This document shows positions 40,334-50,699 of a stretch of DNA of 64,000 nucleotides, piece by piece. A model generated the notes under the pieces. That model was not told the DNA's origin, searched no databases, and saw nothing but the letters and a program-made list of their open reading frames with translations. The translations under genes were made by a program, and so were the position numbers. Position 1 is the stretch's first letter. Each line of letters begins with the position of its first letter. The DNA is from Gigantopelta aegis (Eukaryota; Mollusca; Gastropoda; Neomphalida; Peltospiridae), in assembly GCF_016097555.1 (NCBI RefSeq), contig NC_054703.1:39174770-39238769 (forward strand), read 5' to 3'.

Positions 40334-41542
40334 TTAGTTGCTGATTTCCGATACATCTGTTGAAATATTATCAGAATCCACAGCAAGGGAGGTAACTGCT
40401 GTCAACCTGGCAGGTGACAATTGTATGGTACTGAATTCTATGATATTTGTCCTCATGTCGCTCGGATTCGAAGTCTGTACAGCAACCATTGACACGGTTG
40501 TATTATAGTTTGGTCTGGAGACTGTACTGCATCCCATCTTGGTCTTCATGATCGTCCTATAGTTAGCCGAACTGGCTATTAGGATGTAAAAATTCTGTCC
40601 AAAATTGACAAGGTATAAAATATTAAACACCGGCCACCATTCGATGAGGAGAGCCAGAGTATTAAAATATGATTTACTTGCAATTAGGATCGAAATGATA
40701 CTGTCTACGATAGACGGGGGAAGAACTGTTGCAAAAGCCAGTATGGAGATCAACATGAGAGGAAGAAGCGACTTGTCCAGCTTGTTTTCCCTGGAGCCAG
40801 AGCTGGCGGAGGTGAATCTCTTTCTGAAAGATGTGCTGCGTTGGATGTGGATTCCAATCACAATGTTGAAGACGAGGATCAGGAGACAGGGGAGGTTAGA
40901 GTTGAGAATAAGACGATTAACAGCAAAGTATGGCAAGAGGCTGTCTTGTATAAAGCAAACGTTGTACTCTTTCAGCAACTTTACGCCAAACAAAATTGGA
41001 ACCGAAAGTATGATAGACAAAACAGTTAGACATGAACAGACGACCGTGGCCTTCTTTCTAGTGCAGAATCGATCACGTTTCAGAGGGAAAACCACACAGT
41101 AGAACCGATCCACAGTGAGTCCAACTACCAACCACGGCGAAAGCGTCGTGACCGTGCATCTTGTGAATTTTGTAAGTGCACAGAGTTCGAAATTACTCCC
41201 CACAAGATAAGGTGACGTAAACAGTCTCATCGATTCTTTGATGCAGAAGAAGATTAAGACCACACTGTCTGACACGGCCAGGAATCGCAAATACACTGAG
41301 TAGGATAACACGGAAAACTTGGCGTCTGTCATTAAAACGGAGACCAGACAATTCCCAACTAGACCTACTACAACAGTAAGCACATTGCAGACCCAGTAGG
41401 CATAGCCTGGGCTTTCGACGTAAATCCAGCTAACGTTGAATTTTGTACTTGAATCCGTCGCTTTAAGGAGCGTGTCCATATGTGTAGTCACGTCAAACAT
41501 GCCGGCGTCTTCCTCTGATATCATAGCTGTGATGTCAGACAT
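40334..41542 (-). CDS. Rhodopsin-like (class A) GPCR, copy 1
   Basis: Intact 402-residue intronless ORF with seven hydrophobic segments. Landmarks: N-glycosylation site NVS at 36-38; TM1 GLVGN (Asn64); TM2 LAVSD (Asp92); Cys121 and Cys196 for the extracellular disulphide; DRF at 145-147 in place of DRY; a basic third loop (RSTSFRKRF); TM7 NFGQNFYIL at 313-321, like the NSxxNF(Y/F) of neuropeptide receptors rather than NPxxY. The CWxP motif of TM6 is absent. A peptide-receptor-like orphan of a mollusc-type expansion is likely; ligand unknown. The first 22-26 coding bases lie in a 50-bp minisatellite, so Met1 versus Met7 or an upstream exon is undecided. Plus-strand ORFs 40605-41102 and 40841-41029 are antisense. 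Confidence 0.88.
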   Translation of the reverse strand: MSDITAMISEEDAGMFDVTTHMDTLLKATDSSTKFNVSWIYVESPGYAYWVCNVLTVVVGLVGNCLVSVLMTDAKFSVLSYSVYLRFLAVSDSVVLIFFCIKESMRLFTSPYLVGSNFELCALTKFTRCTVTTLSPWLVVGLTVDRFYCVVFPLKRDRFCTRKKATVVCSCLTVLSIILSVPILFGVKLLKEYNVCFIQDSLLPYFAVNRLILNSNLPCLLILVFNIVIGIHIQRSTSFRKRFTSASSGSRENKLDKSLLPLMLISILAFATVLPPSIVDSIISILIASKSYFNTLALLIEWWPVFNILYLVNFGQNFYILIASSANYRTIMKTKMGCSTVSRPNYNTTVSMVAVQTSNPSDMRTNIIEFSTIQLSPARLTAVTSLAVDSDNISTDVSEISN

Positions 41543-41827
41543 TGTCGAGATTGTATCACCTGCAAAGATAGCATAGCTGTGATGTCAGACATTGTCGGGA
41601 TAGTATCACCTGCAAAGATATCATAGCTGTGATGTCAGACATTGTCGGGATAGTATCACCTGCAAAGATATCATAGCTGTGATGTCAGACATTGTCGAGA
41701 TTGTATCACCTGCAAAGATAGCATAGCTGTGATGTCAGACATTGTCGGGATAGTATCACCTGCAAAGATAGCATAGCTGTGATGTCAGACATTATCGGGA
41801 TAGTATCACCTGCAAAGATAGCATAGC
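41521..41827 (-). repeat. 50-bp minisatellite, 6 units plus 7 bp, upstream of GPCR copy 1
   Basis: The unit on the plus strand starts TCATAGCTGTGATGTCAGAC and ends ACCTGCAAAGATA. In gene orientation each unit carries ATGTCTGACATCACAGCTATG (two ATGs) and TTTGCAGGTGATAC. Unit 1 contains the GPCR start. The variants in units 1-6 match units 1-6 of the longer array exactly. Confidence 0.95.
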
Positions 41828-42176
41828 ATAATAAATAATTATACTTCTCTTTATGTTATAAATATATTCAAATGCATTGTTTAAAAAGACTGTTTGCGAT
41901 TGGTTAATAATAACAAATAACAGGTTTCATCTGGTTTTCTATTCAAACGATATTATTTCATCATTGCTAACAATAAACCTTTCAAAGCATATTTAAACAA
42001 AGGGCTCTGCACCCATAACCCTTATCACAACATAAACCCAACCCAACACAAAAGACTGACTCAAAATATCTATAAATAACACCACTTTCAATATGTATTT
42101 AGTTCCCATTGAAAACGCGCACGTTCCCGCCAAAAATTTTGAAAAAATGCCAGTCATCCTTTGAAAAAAATGCCAG

Positions 42177-42590
42177 TCATCCACTCAGCACAATAGGTGC
42201 ACTTCTTTTGTTCAAAAATCCATAATTCGCTCCACTGAACCAGAAAACCCCATTATCTCCTCCACTGAACCGGAAAAACCAATTATACGCTCCACTGAAC
42301 CCGAAAGACAATAGGTGCACATCCGTTTTTGTGGATTGGGGACCCATTGTTCCGGAGGTGCATATCCATTGTACTGGAGGCGACTCCATTGTATTTCCAT
42401 TGTTGTCCCCGCTACGTACAAAATATACTACTGTCATTGAATCGGAAATTCTCGCAAGATAGAGCGCAATGGATTGTGGCGAGATGTTCTGATCGTTGCT
42501 CGGTGCGTAGGTTACAGAAACCGACGAAGCCGGGTTGTAATTACATTTTGACAGATTCCACATATACGAAATAGGATTCAGCACTTCCAT
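42177..42590 (-). CDS. Hypothetical ORF, second copy
   Basis: Identical to 39416-39829. Confidence 0.35.
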   Translation of the reverse strand: MEVLNPISYMWNLSKCNYNPASSVSVTYAPSNDQNISPQSIALYLARISDSMTVVYFVRSGDNNGNTMESPPVQWICTSGTMGPQSTKTDVHLLSFGFSGAYNWFFRFSGGDNGVFWFSGANYGFLNKRSAPIVLSG

Positions 42591-43093
42591 TCTATTTAAT
42601 ATAAAATAATTATATTAACATATAACTATCGATTGTTGGAATCGTGATGTTAAGCAACAATAGTTAAGTATTTATTAATCACAAATCACATTTAACAAAG
42701 AATCCGTAAGCGTAAAACCAGGAGAGTTGTTTTTCCATATCGTTTCCATTTCAAGTTTTAATGATTCGACCTTCCAGAAGCACCCGTCTGCTTAAAACAT
42801 AAATCGTCTGATTTTTCGCGATTTTAAATAAATCTGTAATATTTTGAACATCTAGTTTTAATTTTAAGTGTTATTTTTCAGTTTTATATGTTGCAGAATT
42901 TACTGCAGAATTCATCTAATTTTACCGCAGAATATGTCAAATTTTACCACGGAATTTTAAAATGTTTGCCGCGGAATTCAGGGGGGAGTGGTAAGTAGAT
43001 CAAAATACTGATGTTACAATGTGGCATTCAGCTATAGTCTTTAGTTGGAAGTACATCTGAAACTGATGTCAAAATGAGATAACACTGTCACTT

Positions 43094-44302
43094 TTAGTTG
43101 CTGATTTCCGATACATCTGTTGAAATATTATCAGAATCCACAGCAAGGGAGGTAACTGCTGTCAACCTGGCAGGTGACAATTGTATGGTACTGAATTCTA
43201 TGATATTTGTCCTCATGTCGCTCGGATTCGAAGTCTGTACAGCAACCATTGACACGGTTGTATTATAGTTTGGTCTGGAGACTGTACTGCATCCCATCTT
43301 GGTCTTCATGATCGTCCTATAGTTAGCCGAACTGGCTATTAGGATGTAAAAATTCTGTCCAAAATTGACAAGGTATAAAATATTAAACACCGGCCACCAT
43401 TCGATGAGGAGAGCCAGAGTATTAAAATATGATTTACTTGCAATTAGGATCGAAATGATACTGTCTACGATAGACGGGGGAAGAACTGTTGCAAAAGCCA
43501 GTATGGAGATCAACATGAGAGGAAGAAGCGACTTGTCCAGCTTGTTTTCCCTGGAGCCAGAGCTGGCGGAGGTGAATCTCTTTCTGAAAGATGTGCTGCG
43601 TTGGATGTGGATTCCAATCACAATGTTGAAGACGAGGATCAGGAGACAGGGGAGGTTAGAGTTGAGAATAAGACGATTAACAGCAAAGTATGGCAAGAGG
43701 CTGTCTTGTATAAAGCAAACGTTGTACTCTTTCAGCAACTTTACGCCAAACAAAATTGGAACCGAAAGTATGATAGACAAAACAGTTAGACATGAACAGA
43801 CGACCGTGGCCTTCTTTCTAGTGCAGAATCGATCACGTTTCAGAGGGAAAACCACACAGTAGAACCGATCCACAGTGAGTCCAACTACCAACCACGGCGA
43901 AAGCGTCGTGACCGTGCATCTTGTGAATTTTGTAAGTGCACAGAGTTCGAAATTACTCCCCACAAGATAAGGTGACGTAAACAGTCTCATCGATTCTTTG
44001 ATGCAGAAGAAGATTAAGACCACACTGTCTGACACGGCCAGGAATCGCAAATACACTGAGTAGGATAACACGGAAAACTTGGCGTCTGTCATTAAAACGG
44101 AGACCAGACAATTCCCAACTAGACCTACTACAACAGTAAGCACATTGCAGACCCAGTAGGCATAGCCTGGGCTTTCGACGTAAATCCAGCTAACGTTGAA
44201 TTTTGTACTTGAATCCGTCGCTTTAAGGAGCGTGTCCATATGTGTAGTCACGTCAAACATGCCGGCGTCTTCCTCTGATATCATAGCTGTGATGTCAGAC
44301 AT
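43094..44302 (-). CDS. Rhodopsin-like (class A) GPCR, copy 2
   Basis: Protein identical in all 402 residues to the ORF at 40334-41542; same motifs and the same start problem. It differs in context: sixteen minisatellite units lie upstream here, against six and a fraction for copy 1. If both are real, copy 2 retains the ancestral upstream region, and copy 1 received only a truncated array next to the 3' flank of copy 2. Confidence 0.88.
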   Translation of the reverse strand: MSDITAMISEEDAGMFDVTTHMDTLLKATDSSTKFNVSWIYVESPGYAYWVCNVLTVVVGLVGNCLVSVLMTDAKFSVLSYSVYLRFLAVSDSVVLIFFCIKESMRLFTSPYLVGSNFELCALTKFTRCTVTTLSPWLVVGLTVDRFYCVVFPLKRDRFCTRKKATVVCSCLTVLSIILSVPILFGVKLLKEYNVCFIQDSLLPYFAVNRLILNSNLPCLLILVFNIVIGIHIQRSTSFRKRFTSASSGSRENKLDKSLLPLMLISILAFATVLPPSIVDSIISILIASKSYFNTLALLIEWWPVFNILYLVNFGQNFYILIASSANYRTIMKTKMGCSTVSRPNYNTTVSMVAVQTSNPSDMRTNIIEFSTIQLSPARLTAVTSLAVDSDNISTDVSEISN

Positions 44303-45080
44303 TGTCGAGATTGTATCACCTGCAAAGATAGCATAGCTGTGATGTCAGACATTGTCGGGATAGTATCACCTGCAAAGATATCATAGCTGTGATGTCAGAC
44401 ATTGTCGGGATAGTATCACCTGCAAAGATATCATAGCTGTGATGTCAGACATTGTCGAGATTGTATCACCTGCAAAGATAGCATAGCTGTGATGTCAGAC
44501 ATTGTCGGGATAGTATCACCTGCAAAGATAGCATAGCTGTGATGTCAGACATTATCGGGATAGTATCACCTGCAAAGATAGCATAGCTGTGATGTCAGCC
44601 ATTGTCGAGATAGTATCACCTGCAAAGATAGCATAGCTGTGATGTCAGGCATTGTCGGGAAAGTATCACCTGCAAAGATAGCATAGCTGTGATGTCAGAC
44701 ATTGTCGGGATAGAATCACCTGCAAAGATATCATAGCTGTGATGTCAGACATTGTCGGGATAGTATCACCTGCAAAGATATCATAGCTGTGATGTCAGAC
44801 ATTGTCGGGATAGTATCACCTGCAAAGATAGCATAGCTGTGATGTCAGACATTGTCGGGATAGTATCACCTGCAAAGATAGCATAGCTGTGATGTCAGAC
44901 ATTGTCGGGATTGTATCACCTGCAAAGATAGCATAGCTGTGATGTTAGACATTGTCGGGATTGTATCACCTGCAAAGATATCATAGCTGTGATGTCAGAC
45001 ATTGTCGGGATAGTATCACCTGCAAAGATAGCATAGCTGTGATGTCAGACATTGTCGGGATAGTATCACCTGCAAAGATA
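44281..45080 (-). repeat. 50-bp minisatellite, 16 units, upstream of GPCR copy 2
   Basis: Exactly 800 bp. Units differ by a few substitutions (GAGATTG/GGGATAG/GGGAAAG). Each holds in-frame-unrelated ATGs, giving a ladder of potential short upstream ORFs of the MSDITAMIS... type. No spacer/repeat alternation, so not CRISPR. Confidence 0.95.
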
Positions 45081-45357
45081 TCGTGTGTGTGTGTGTGTGT
45101 ATGTGTGTGTATGTGTGTGTATCATGTGTATGTATGTGTATGTATGTGTGTATGTGTGTATATGTATGTGTGTATGTATGTATGAATGTGTGTATGTGTG
45201 TGTATGTGTGTGTATGTGTGTATGTATGCATATGGGCATGTATGGGTGTATGTATGTCTGTGTGTCTGTGTATGTGTGTATGTGTGTATGTGTGTTATGT
45301 GTGTATGTATGTGTGTTATGTGTGTATGTGTGTATGTTTGTTATGTGCGTATGTGTG
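45081..45357. repeat. (TG)n/(TGTA)n microsatellite
   Basis: TGTGTGTATG units directly abut the 50-bp array on one side and the dispersed repeat on the other. Confidence 0.95.
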
Positions 45358-45723
45358 TAGTAATATACATATACATATTGTTTAGAATTCACTTGCCACA
45401 GGGCCAGTGGATTTGAAAATTCACTGGCCATGGTGAAAAATTGTCTTGCCCAATGTTAACTATTGATAAAACAAACAAAAACAGTAAATGAAAATAATTA
45501 ACTTTTTAATGTCCATTTTTCATACTGAGATCATGTTTAATCAATCTTTCAATTTACACAACAGATAGGCTCATTGGGCATACTGTATGATTTGTTTAGA
45601 AAAATATGCAAATAATTTTTATCAGTTTAGATTTTAAAATAATTGGTTACACTAAAACCACCTACGTTATAAAACAAATAATCCATGTTACCTAGCTATT
45701 ACAGCAATTAACATCATCATATA
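45358..45723. repeat. Dispersed repeat adjoining a TATG array, copy B
   Basis: Counterpart of 4328-4665. It contains one extra segment (TTGTTTAGAAAAATATGCAA). Confidence 0.82.
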
Positions 45724-46395
45724 AAGATATTTATTGTGCAACATAAATGCTTTTAGATCATATCGATAATATATCCTCATTAACAGAATAATTTAGTACG
45801 GGACAGCGGCCCGGTTACAATTTAGGTTTGGTTAAATTGGCACATGCGAATGTATTTATTTATTTATTTATTTTATTTGTTTATTTATTTGTTTGTTTTG
45901 TTTTGTTTTGTTTGTTTGTTTGCTTATTTATTTATTTATCAATTTATTATTATGTGTTTTAACCATTTATATCTTCTTTCTTCTTCTCCTATATTTCCCA
46001 GTCCTTTCCATTATATGCGTCATAGCAATTTGTTTTGTTTTTTTACCAATCTTTAATTTATACAGAAACATTAAAAATGCATTTATGTATCAAATTGTTA
46101 TATATGACTATATAACATTATTATACAACAAATTAGATATATTTACTTGTATATAAATTATATTACTTTGATGTAAGGCCTTGAATTCAAGGCTCCCCAA
46201 CCTTGACATGGTCAGAATGGACTGGGAAAAATAAATATTTAAAAAAAAGAAAAAAAAAGAAAAAAAAAGGCACATGTGCATTAGGAATCCTTTTCTGTCA
46301 ATTTCCGCAGAAAAGAAACGGTAATTTGTTTTGGTATTTTATTGTTTTTATAGATTCCTGAATAATATTGTAAAATTTAACGATTAATTGTCAAG
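45724..46395. other. AT-rich intergenic sequence
   Basis: TTTATTTA and GTTTTGTTTG runs, and an A-rich stretch at 46233-46268 (AAAAAAAAGAAAAAAAAGG) that looks like the poly-A tail of a retroposon preceded by GGTCAGAATGGACTGGG. No gene. Confidence 0.6.
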
Positions 46396-46949
46396 ATGTC
46401 AATTTTATTTATTGGGAGTTCCCATATTAGACGTCTTAGGGAATATTTAATCGGAGAACATTTACAAAACTTTGGTATTGTGGACTGCCCCACCATTTCG
46501 TTTTCGGCAGTTGGTGGCGGACGAGTTTGTCAAAATGAGCACCTGAAATTGTTTGAGATTGGTATAACAGAAAATCAACCAAACAGGCTCATTGTGCACT
46601 TAGGAGGCAATGATTTAGATTCATATGAGGAGGTTGATGTAATTGTTTTAAGGTTACTCTCTTTTTTGACAATGTGTATCCACAAGCACAGCATTTCTCA
46701 GATAACAGTGTTGCAGTTTCTGCCTAGACAAAATACCCGGCATATCACGATGCAGGAATATAATGACAAGGTACACTCGGCAAATAGTTTCCTGAAGCAG
46801 GAATTATCTAACATCCCATCATTAATTATTGGAAGTTAAAAGGGATGCAGAATTCTGATGATATTTTATGTATGGATGGTGTTCATTTTTCGAAAATTGG
46901 TGTTCTAAAATACTATCGTAGTATTCGAGGTGCAATATTAAAACACTAA
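46396..46949 (+). pseudogene. SGNH/GDSL-like hydrolase ORF, probably part of the Ngaro element
   Basis: ATG start; MSILFIGSSHIRRL supplies the block I nucleophile Ser, IVHLGGNDLDS at residues 66-76 is the Gly-Asn block, and after a frameshift near 46830 the second frame reads MDGVHFSKIGVLKYYRS, the D-X-X-H block V. So all catalytic blocks exist, but in two frames, ending at TAA 46947-46949. SGNH hydrolase domains are known passengers of some Ngaro retrotransposons, and this ORF lies about 1.1 kb upstream of the Ngaro gag in the same orientation. An esterase activity on lipid or carbohydrate esters is the family function; its role in the element is unknown. Confidence 0.8.
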
Positions 46950-47229
46950 AAAAATAAAAATAAAAACATAATTGTTGTTGTTAATTATCAGGTTAATATC
47001 AGGTTAGCTTTTGTGCTGAAATGTGTGAGACAAATGAGTTACAGTATACCGTCATAGGTTGACTGGTCTGTATAGAACTTGGACATATTGTGGGATGTGC
47101 TGATATTTTTTAATACACTAAATTACTCTCGTATATGTATGGATTTGTCAGTGTATGTATGTATATGCATGCATCAGTGTGGATCTGTATATGTATTACA
47201 GGGTGGCCTTGTGCTAATAGTGTAATAGT

Positions 47230-47770
47230 GTAATTACAAGTGAGTTACATGTATAGTCCCAGTTGTTGACTGGGTGTATAGAACTTGTATTTAATCACAA
47301 GTGAGTTACATTTATAGTCATAGTTGTTGACTAGGTGTATAGATCTTGTATTTAAACAAAAGTGAGTTACATTTATTAGTCATAGTTGTTGGCTGGGTGT
47401 ATAGAACTTGTATCTATTATCAGACATTAGTTATCCCCAAATTTACACTGTAATTACAAGTGAGTTACATTTATAGTCATAGTTGTTGACTAGGTGTATA
47501 GAACTTGTATTTATTATCAGACATTAATTGTCCCCAAAGTTACGTGAGTTACATGCATAGTCATATTTGTTGACTAGGTTTATAGAACTTGTAGTTACTC
47601 ACAAGTGAGTTACATTTATAGTCATAGTTGTTGACTAGGTGTATAGAACTTGTATTTATTATCAGACATTAATTGTCCCAAAGTTACGTGAGTTACATGC
47701 ATAGTCATATTTGTTGACTAGGTTTATAGAAGTCCTATTTATTATCAGACATTAATTATTCCCATAAGTT
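47230..47770. repeat. Tandem repeats in the Ngaro spacer
   Basis: About seven copies of GTGAGTTACATTTATAGTCA followed by TAGTTGTTGACTAGGTGTAT and AGAACTTGTATTTA, with or without a TTATCAGACATTAATTGTCC extension, so units alternate at about 60 and 85-97 bp. Weaker copies lie at 47035 and 47828. Confidence 0.88.
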
Positions 47771-48068
47771 ACACTTTAATGTTCTAAAAACTAGTCAGTT
47801 GGTTTTAGTACTGTTTTAAGTAATAAAAGAGAGTTACAGTTTTTACCACGACAGTCATAGCGGTTGATGGTATCTGTACAGAACGTTTGATTAGGGAATA
47901 TGTCTGGTTTCCAAGACTAGTAAAAGTAATGGCTGATTTTCTGTGAGGATTTGTGTCTGAATGGACATGGATATTATAGGATAACTTGCACAGGATAATT
48001 TATTCACAAAATATATTTTTCACTAATCTGACTTGATATAATTTACAGCCTTACTCCTGATTATAATA

Positions 48069-49363
48069 ATGTCTATGAACCCCACACAGCGGAAAAGGCG
48101 GAGGGTGGCCAACCCACCCAAAGAGAAGGGAGCGAACACATCAAGGGCACCTGATCCAGGACCTAGTAGGCTAGATTTGCCGACAGTGGTGAGTCATTGC
48201 ATACAAGACGCCATTCCAGCATGTACGAAATCAGTGATGCAGGCTCTGCAAGCCAATCCAGATACATCAACACATCAGACTAGTGGGGCGGATTCAGATA
48301 AGGAGGAAGATTCTCCATTATCTATGCCTGTGGGACCAGATATTGTTCAGCACCTAACAAGTAAGGATTCAGTTAATTTGCAGGGAAATGTAGACCAGAA
48401 TAATGAGAGATCCACGAAAAGGAGCGTGACCAGGCCTGTTGGCTTAGGTGTCGATCAAAAAATTAAAAATAAAATTTGGGCCAATGAATATGTTGATTTT
48501 GGCCTCCTACTGCATCCCTCTAAAGAGGACAGATTTACCACTGAAATAAAAGATGGCACTCTGTCAATGGTAAAGGTACCAAGTGCAAAACATATCACTT
48601 CGCTAATGCAATGGGTGTCGGCTTCCATCTTTTTGGGGATTTGTACTGCAAAAAATACCCCAATGAGGGGAAAAATCTTATGCAATATGTATTGAGGCTG
48701 CAAGCTATTGCAGAAGAAACTAATGACCAGGCAGAAATTGCCTATGATAAAACGTTTACGCAGTGGCGGGAAATTGCACCTGGATATTGTCCATGGGCAG
48801 AAGTCAATACTGAGCTTTATCATGAAGCTCTAGCTGCAGGATTACAATCAAAACTGTACTGCAAAAATACCATGCCAATTCCAAAAGATACCAGAAGTCC
48901 AAAAGGGAACAAATATATTGTCACAGCTACAATAACCCAGGGGGGAATTGCATGCGGGGACAGTCCTGTCCATACCCACACATCTGCCAATTTTGTTCAG
49001 GTTCCCATGATAGGTACAAATGCTCAACTAATTCAAGAGGAGAATCAAAATCTCAAAGTCACCAATTTAAACCGGCAAAACTCAAACAAGGGCCAAATAC
49101 TGCAAACTGCAAATCCATATCGTGAGTTGCAAACACTTTCCTGGTCTATAAATTCATGTGTTCCAACTCCAGTGAATTATCAAAGACTGAAATTTTATTT
49201 AAATGGCTATAATCAATCCGAAAAAGAATTCTTGGTTACAGGTTTCAAGTCTGGTTTTCGTATCCCTTTTTCTGGAAAAAGACAATGCACTTTTTGTTCA
49301 AATCTCAAGTCTGTCAGTGGCAAAACGGACATTTTAAAAAGGAAGATTGAAGTTGAGCTGAAT
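48069..49363 (+). pseudogene. Ngaro gag-like ORF
   Basis: ATG at 48069; MSMNPTQRKRRRVANPPKEK is a basic N-terminus, then a low-complexity acidic linker, then the conserved part DQKIKNKIWANEYVDFGLLL...FTTEIKDGTLSMVKV. Near 48620 the frame changes and continues as FHLFGDLYCKKYPNEGKNLM...YCPWAEVNTELYHEALAAG. DIRS/Ngaro Gags share the (I)W.(N/G)E(Y/F)VDF.LL motif. It ends at the poly-T near 49364 with another frameshift leading into RT. Confidence 0.8.
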
Positions 49364-50138
49364 TTTTTTTTGGGTGGCAGGACCTTTTGATGAAATTCCA
49401 TTGGCAAATTTTCAAATTTCTCCACTTGGTTTTGTCTCAAAGAAAGAACCCAATGAATACAGAGTTATTCATCATTTATCCTATCCTCCAGGATCATCAG
49501 TCAATGATGGAATAGATCCTCAATTTTGCAGGGTCAGTTATCAGACAGTAGACACAGCAATTAACTATGTAAAAAAGCTAGGTCAAGGTACTCTGATGGC
49601 AAAAGCTTATATTCAAAACGCATATCGTATTGTTCCCATACACCCAGATGATTATAATCTGTTGGGTTTTTCTAATGAAAACAAATTTTATTATGATCGC
49701 ACCCTTCCAATGGGTTTGAGTTATTCATGTCAGTTGTTTGAAAGATTTAGTACCGCCCTTCAGTGGATTCTTGAAAATAAGTTTTTCATTCAAGGATGTG
49801 TTCATTTATTGGATGATTTTTTGTTATGGGGCCGTTCGGGAACTACTGATTGCCATAATTCACTGTCAGCATTTTATAAGTTAGCTTCATGTCTGGGTAT
49901 TCCAATCAAAGAAGAGAAGACAGTTCTTCCCACTACATGCATACAATTTTTAGGTCTAGAAATTGACACGGTTAACATGGAAGTCCGTCTCCCATTGGAA
50001 AAATTGGAGAAGATGCGGACTCTGATTAATCAGTTGTCAAAGCGGAGGAAAGTTACATTGTTAGAGCTTCAATCTCTAATTGGTTTACTGAATTTTGCTT
50101 GTAGTGTGGTAATTCCAGGTCGCACCTTTTTGCGATGA
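49364..50138 (+). pseudogene. Ngaro reverse transcriptase
   Basis: GPFDEIPLANFQISPLGFVS, KKEPNEYRVIHHLSYPPGSS, YIQNAYRIVPIHPDDYNLLG, RTLPMGLSYSCQLFERFSTA and the catalytic VHLLDDFLLWG, then KTVLPTTCIQFLGLEIDTV. These are DIRS/Ngaro RT blocks. The first catalytic Asp region reads MAKAYIQNAYR where MAKxDIxxAYR is usual, so Asp is replaced by Tyr. The frame ends at TGA 50136-50138, but the same frame carries on into RNase H, so this is a single premature stop. Confidence 0.88.
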
Positions 50139-50699
50139 GTTATTGACCTTACTGTTGGGCTTAAAAAAACAACCCATAAACGGCGGTTGTCAGTAGATGC
50201 CAGATTGGATTTGAAGGCCTGGGGTTTATTCTTAGAGCATTTTAATGGTCTTGCTTTTTTCTTGTCTGATAAATTTGAGTCATCAGATACTTTACACATG
50301 TATACAGATGCGAGTAATATCGGATTTGGGGGCTTCCTTGGATCCCAGTGGTTTGCTGAGGTTTTTCCAACCAATTGGCTCAAATATCACATTACTGTCA
50401 GGGAGTTTCTTCCCATCATCATAGATATCGAATTGTGGTACACACAGCTAAAAAACCCAGATGCATCCAATTTCATACAGACAACATTGCAGTAGTATTT
50501 ATTATCAACAAACACACGTCACCAGATCCGATTTTAATGCAATTGATGCGCAGATTTATGGTGAACGTTTTGAAACATAATATTCTGTTTGAAGCTGTCC
50601 ACATCTCAGGATTACATAACATAGCTGCAGACTATCTTTCTCGGTTGCAGATAGAAGAGTTTCACAGCCAGTTTCCACACATAATCCAGACCCCATCCC
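50139..50699 (+). pseudogene. Ngaro RNase H
   Basis: In frame with RT after the stop: RRLSVDARLDLKAWGLFLE, HMYTDASNIGFGGFLGSQW (Asp), ITVREFLPIIIDIELW (Glu), then after a frameshift near 50455 IQFHTDNIAVVFIIN (Asp) and HISGLHNIAADYLSRLQ (final Asp). All four acidic catalytic residues are visible. Confidence 0.88.

Larger units (their letters stand above)
39067..41827 (-). repeat. 2.76-kb tandem duplication, copy 1
   Basis: From ATAATAAATAATTATACTTC to the partial unit GCATAGC. It is base-for-base equal to 41828-44587 over everything I compared, apart from one T (ATTTTTAAATAAATC near 40066 versus ATTTTAAATAAATC near 42826). It contains one GPCR gene, one hypothetical ORF and six 50-bp minisatellite units. 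Confidence 0.95.
41828..44587 (-). repeat. 2.76-kb tandem duplication, copy 2
   Basis: Repeats 39067-41827 with a 2760-2761 bp offset and essentially no divergence, coding and non-coding alike. Confidence 0.95.

Noticed and set aside
40605..41102. 165-residue plus-strand ORF and its copy at 43365-43862
   Set aside because: Antisense of the GPCR coding sequence.
44281..45080. Regular 50-bp repeats as a CRISPR array
   Set aside because: Contiguous tandem units without unique spacers, in a eukaryotic genome, overlapping a GPCR start.
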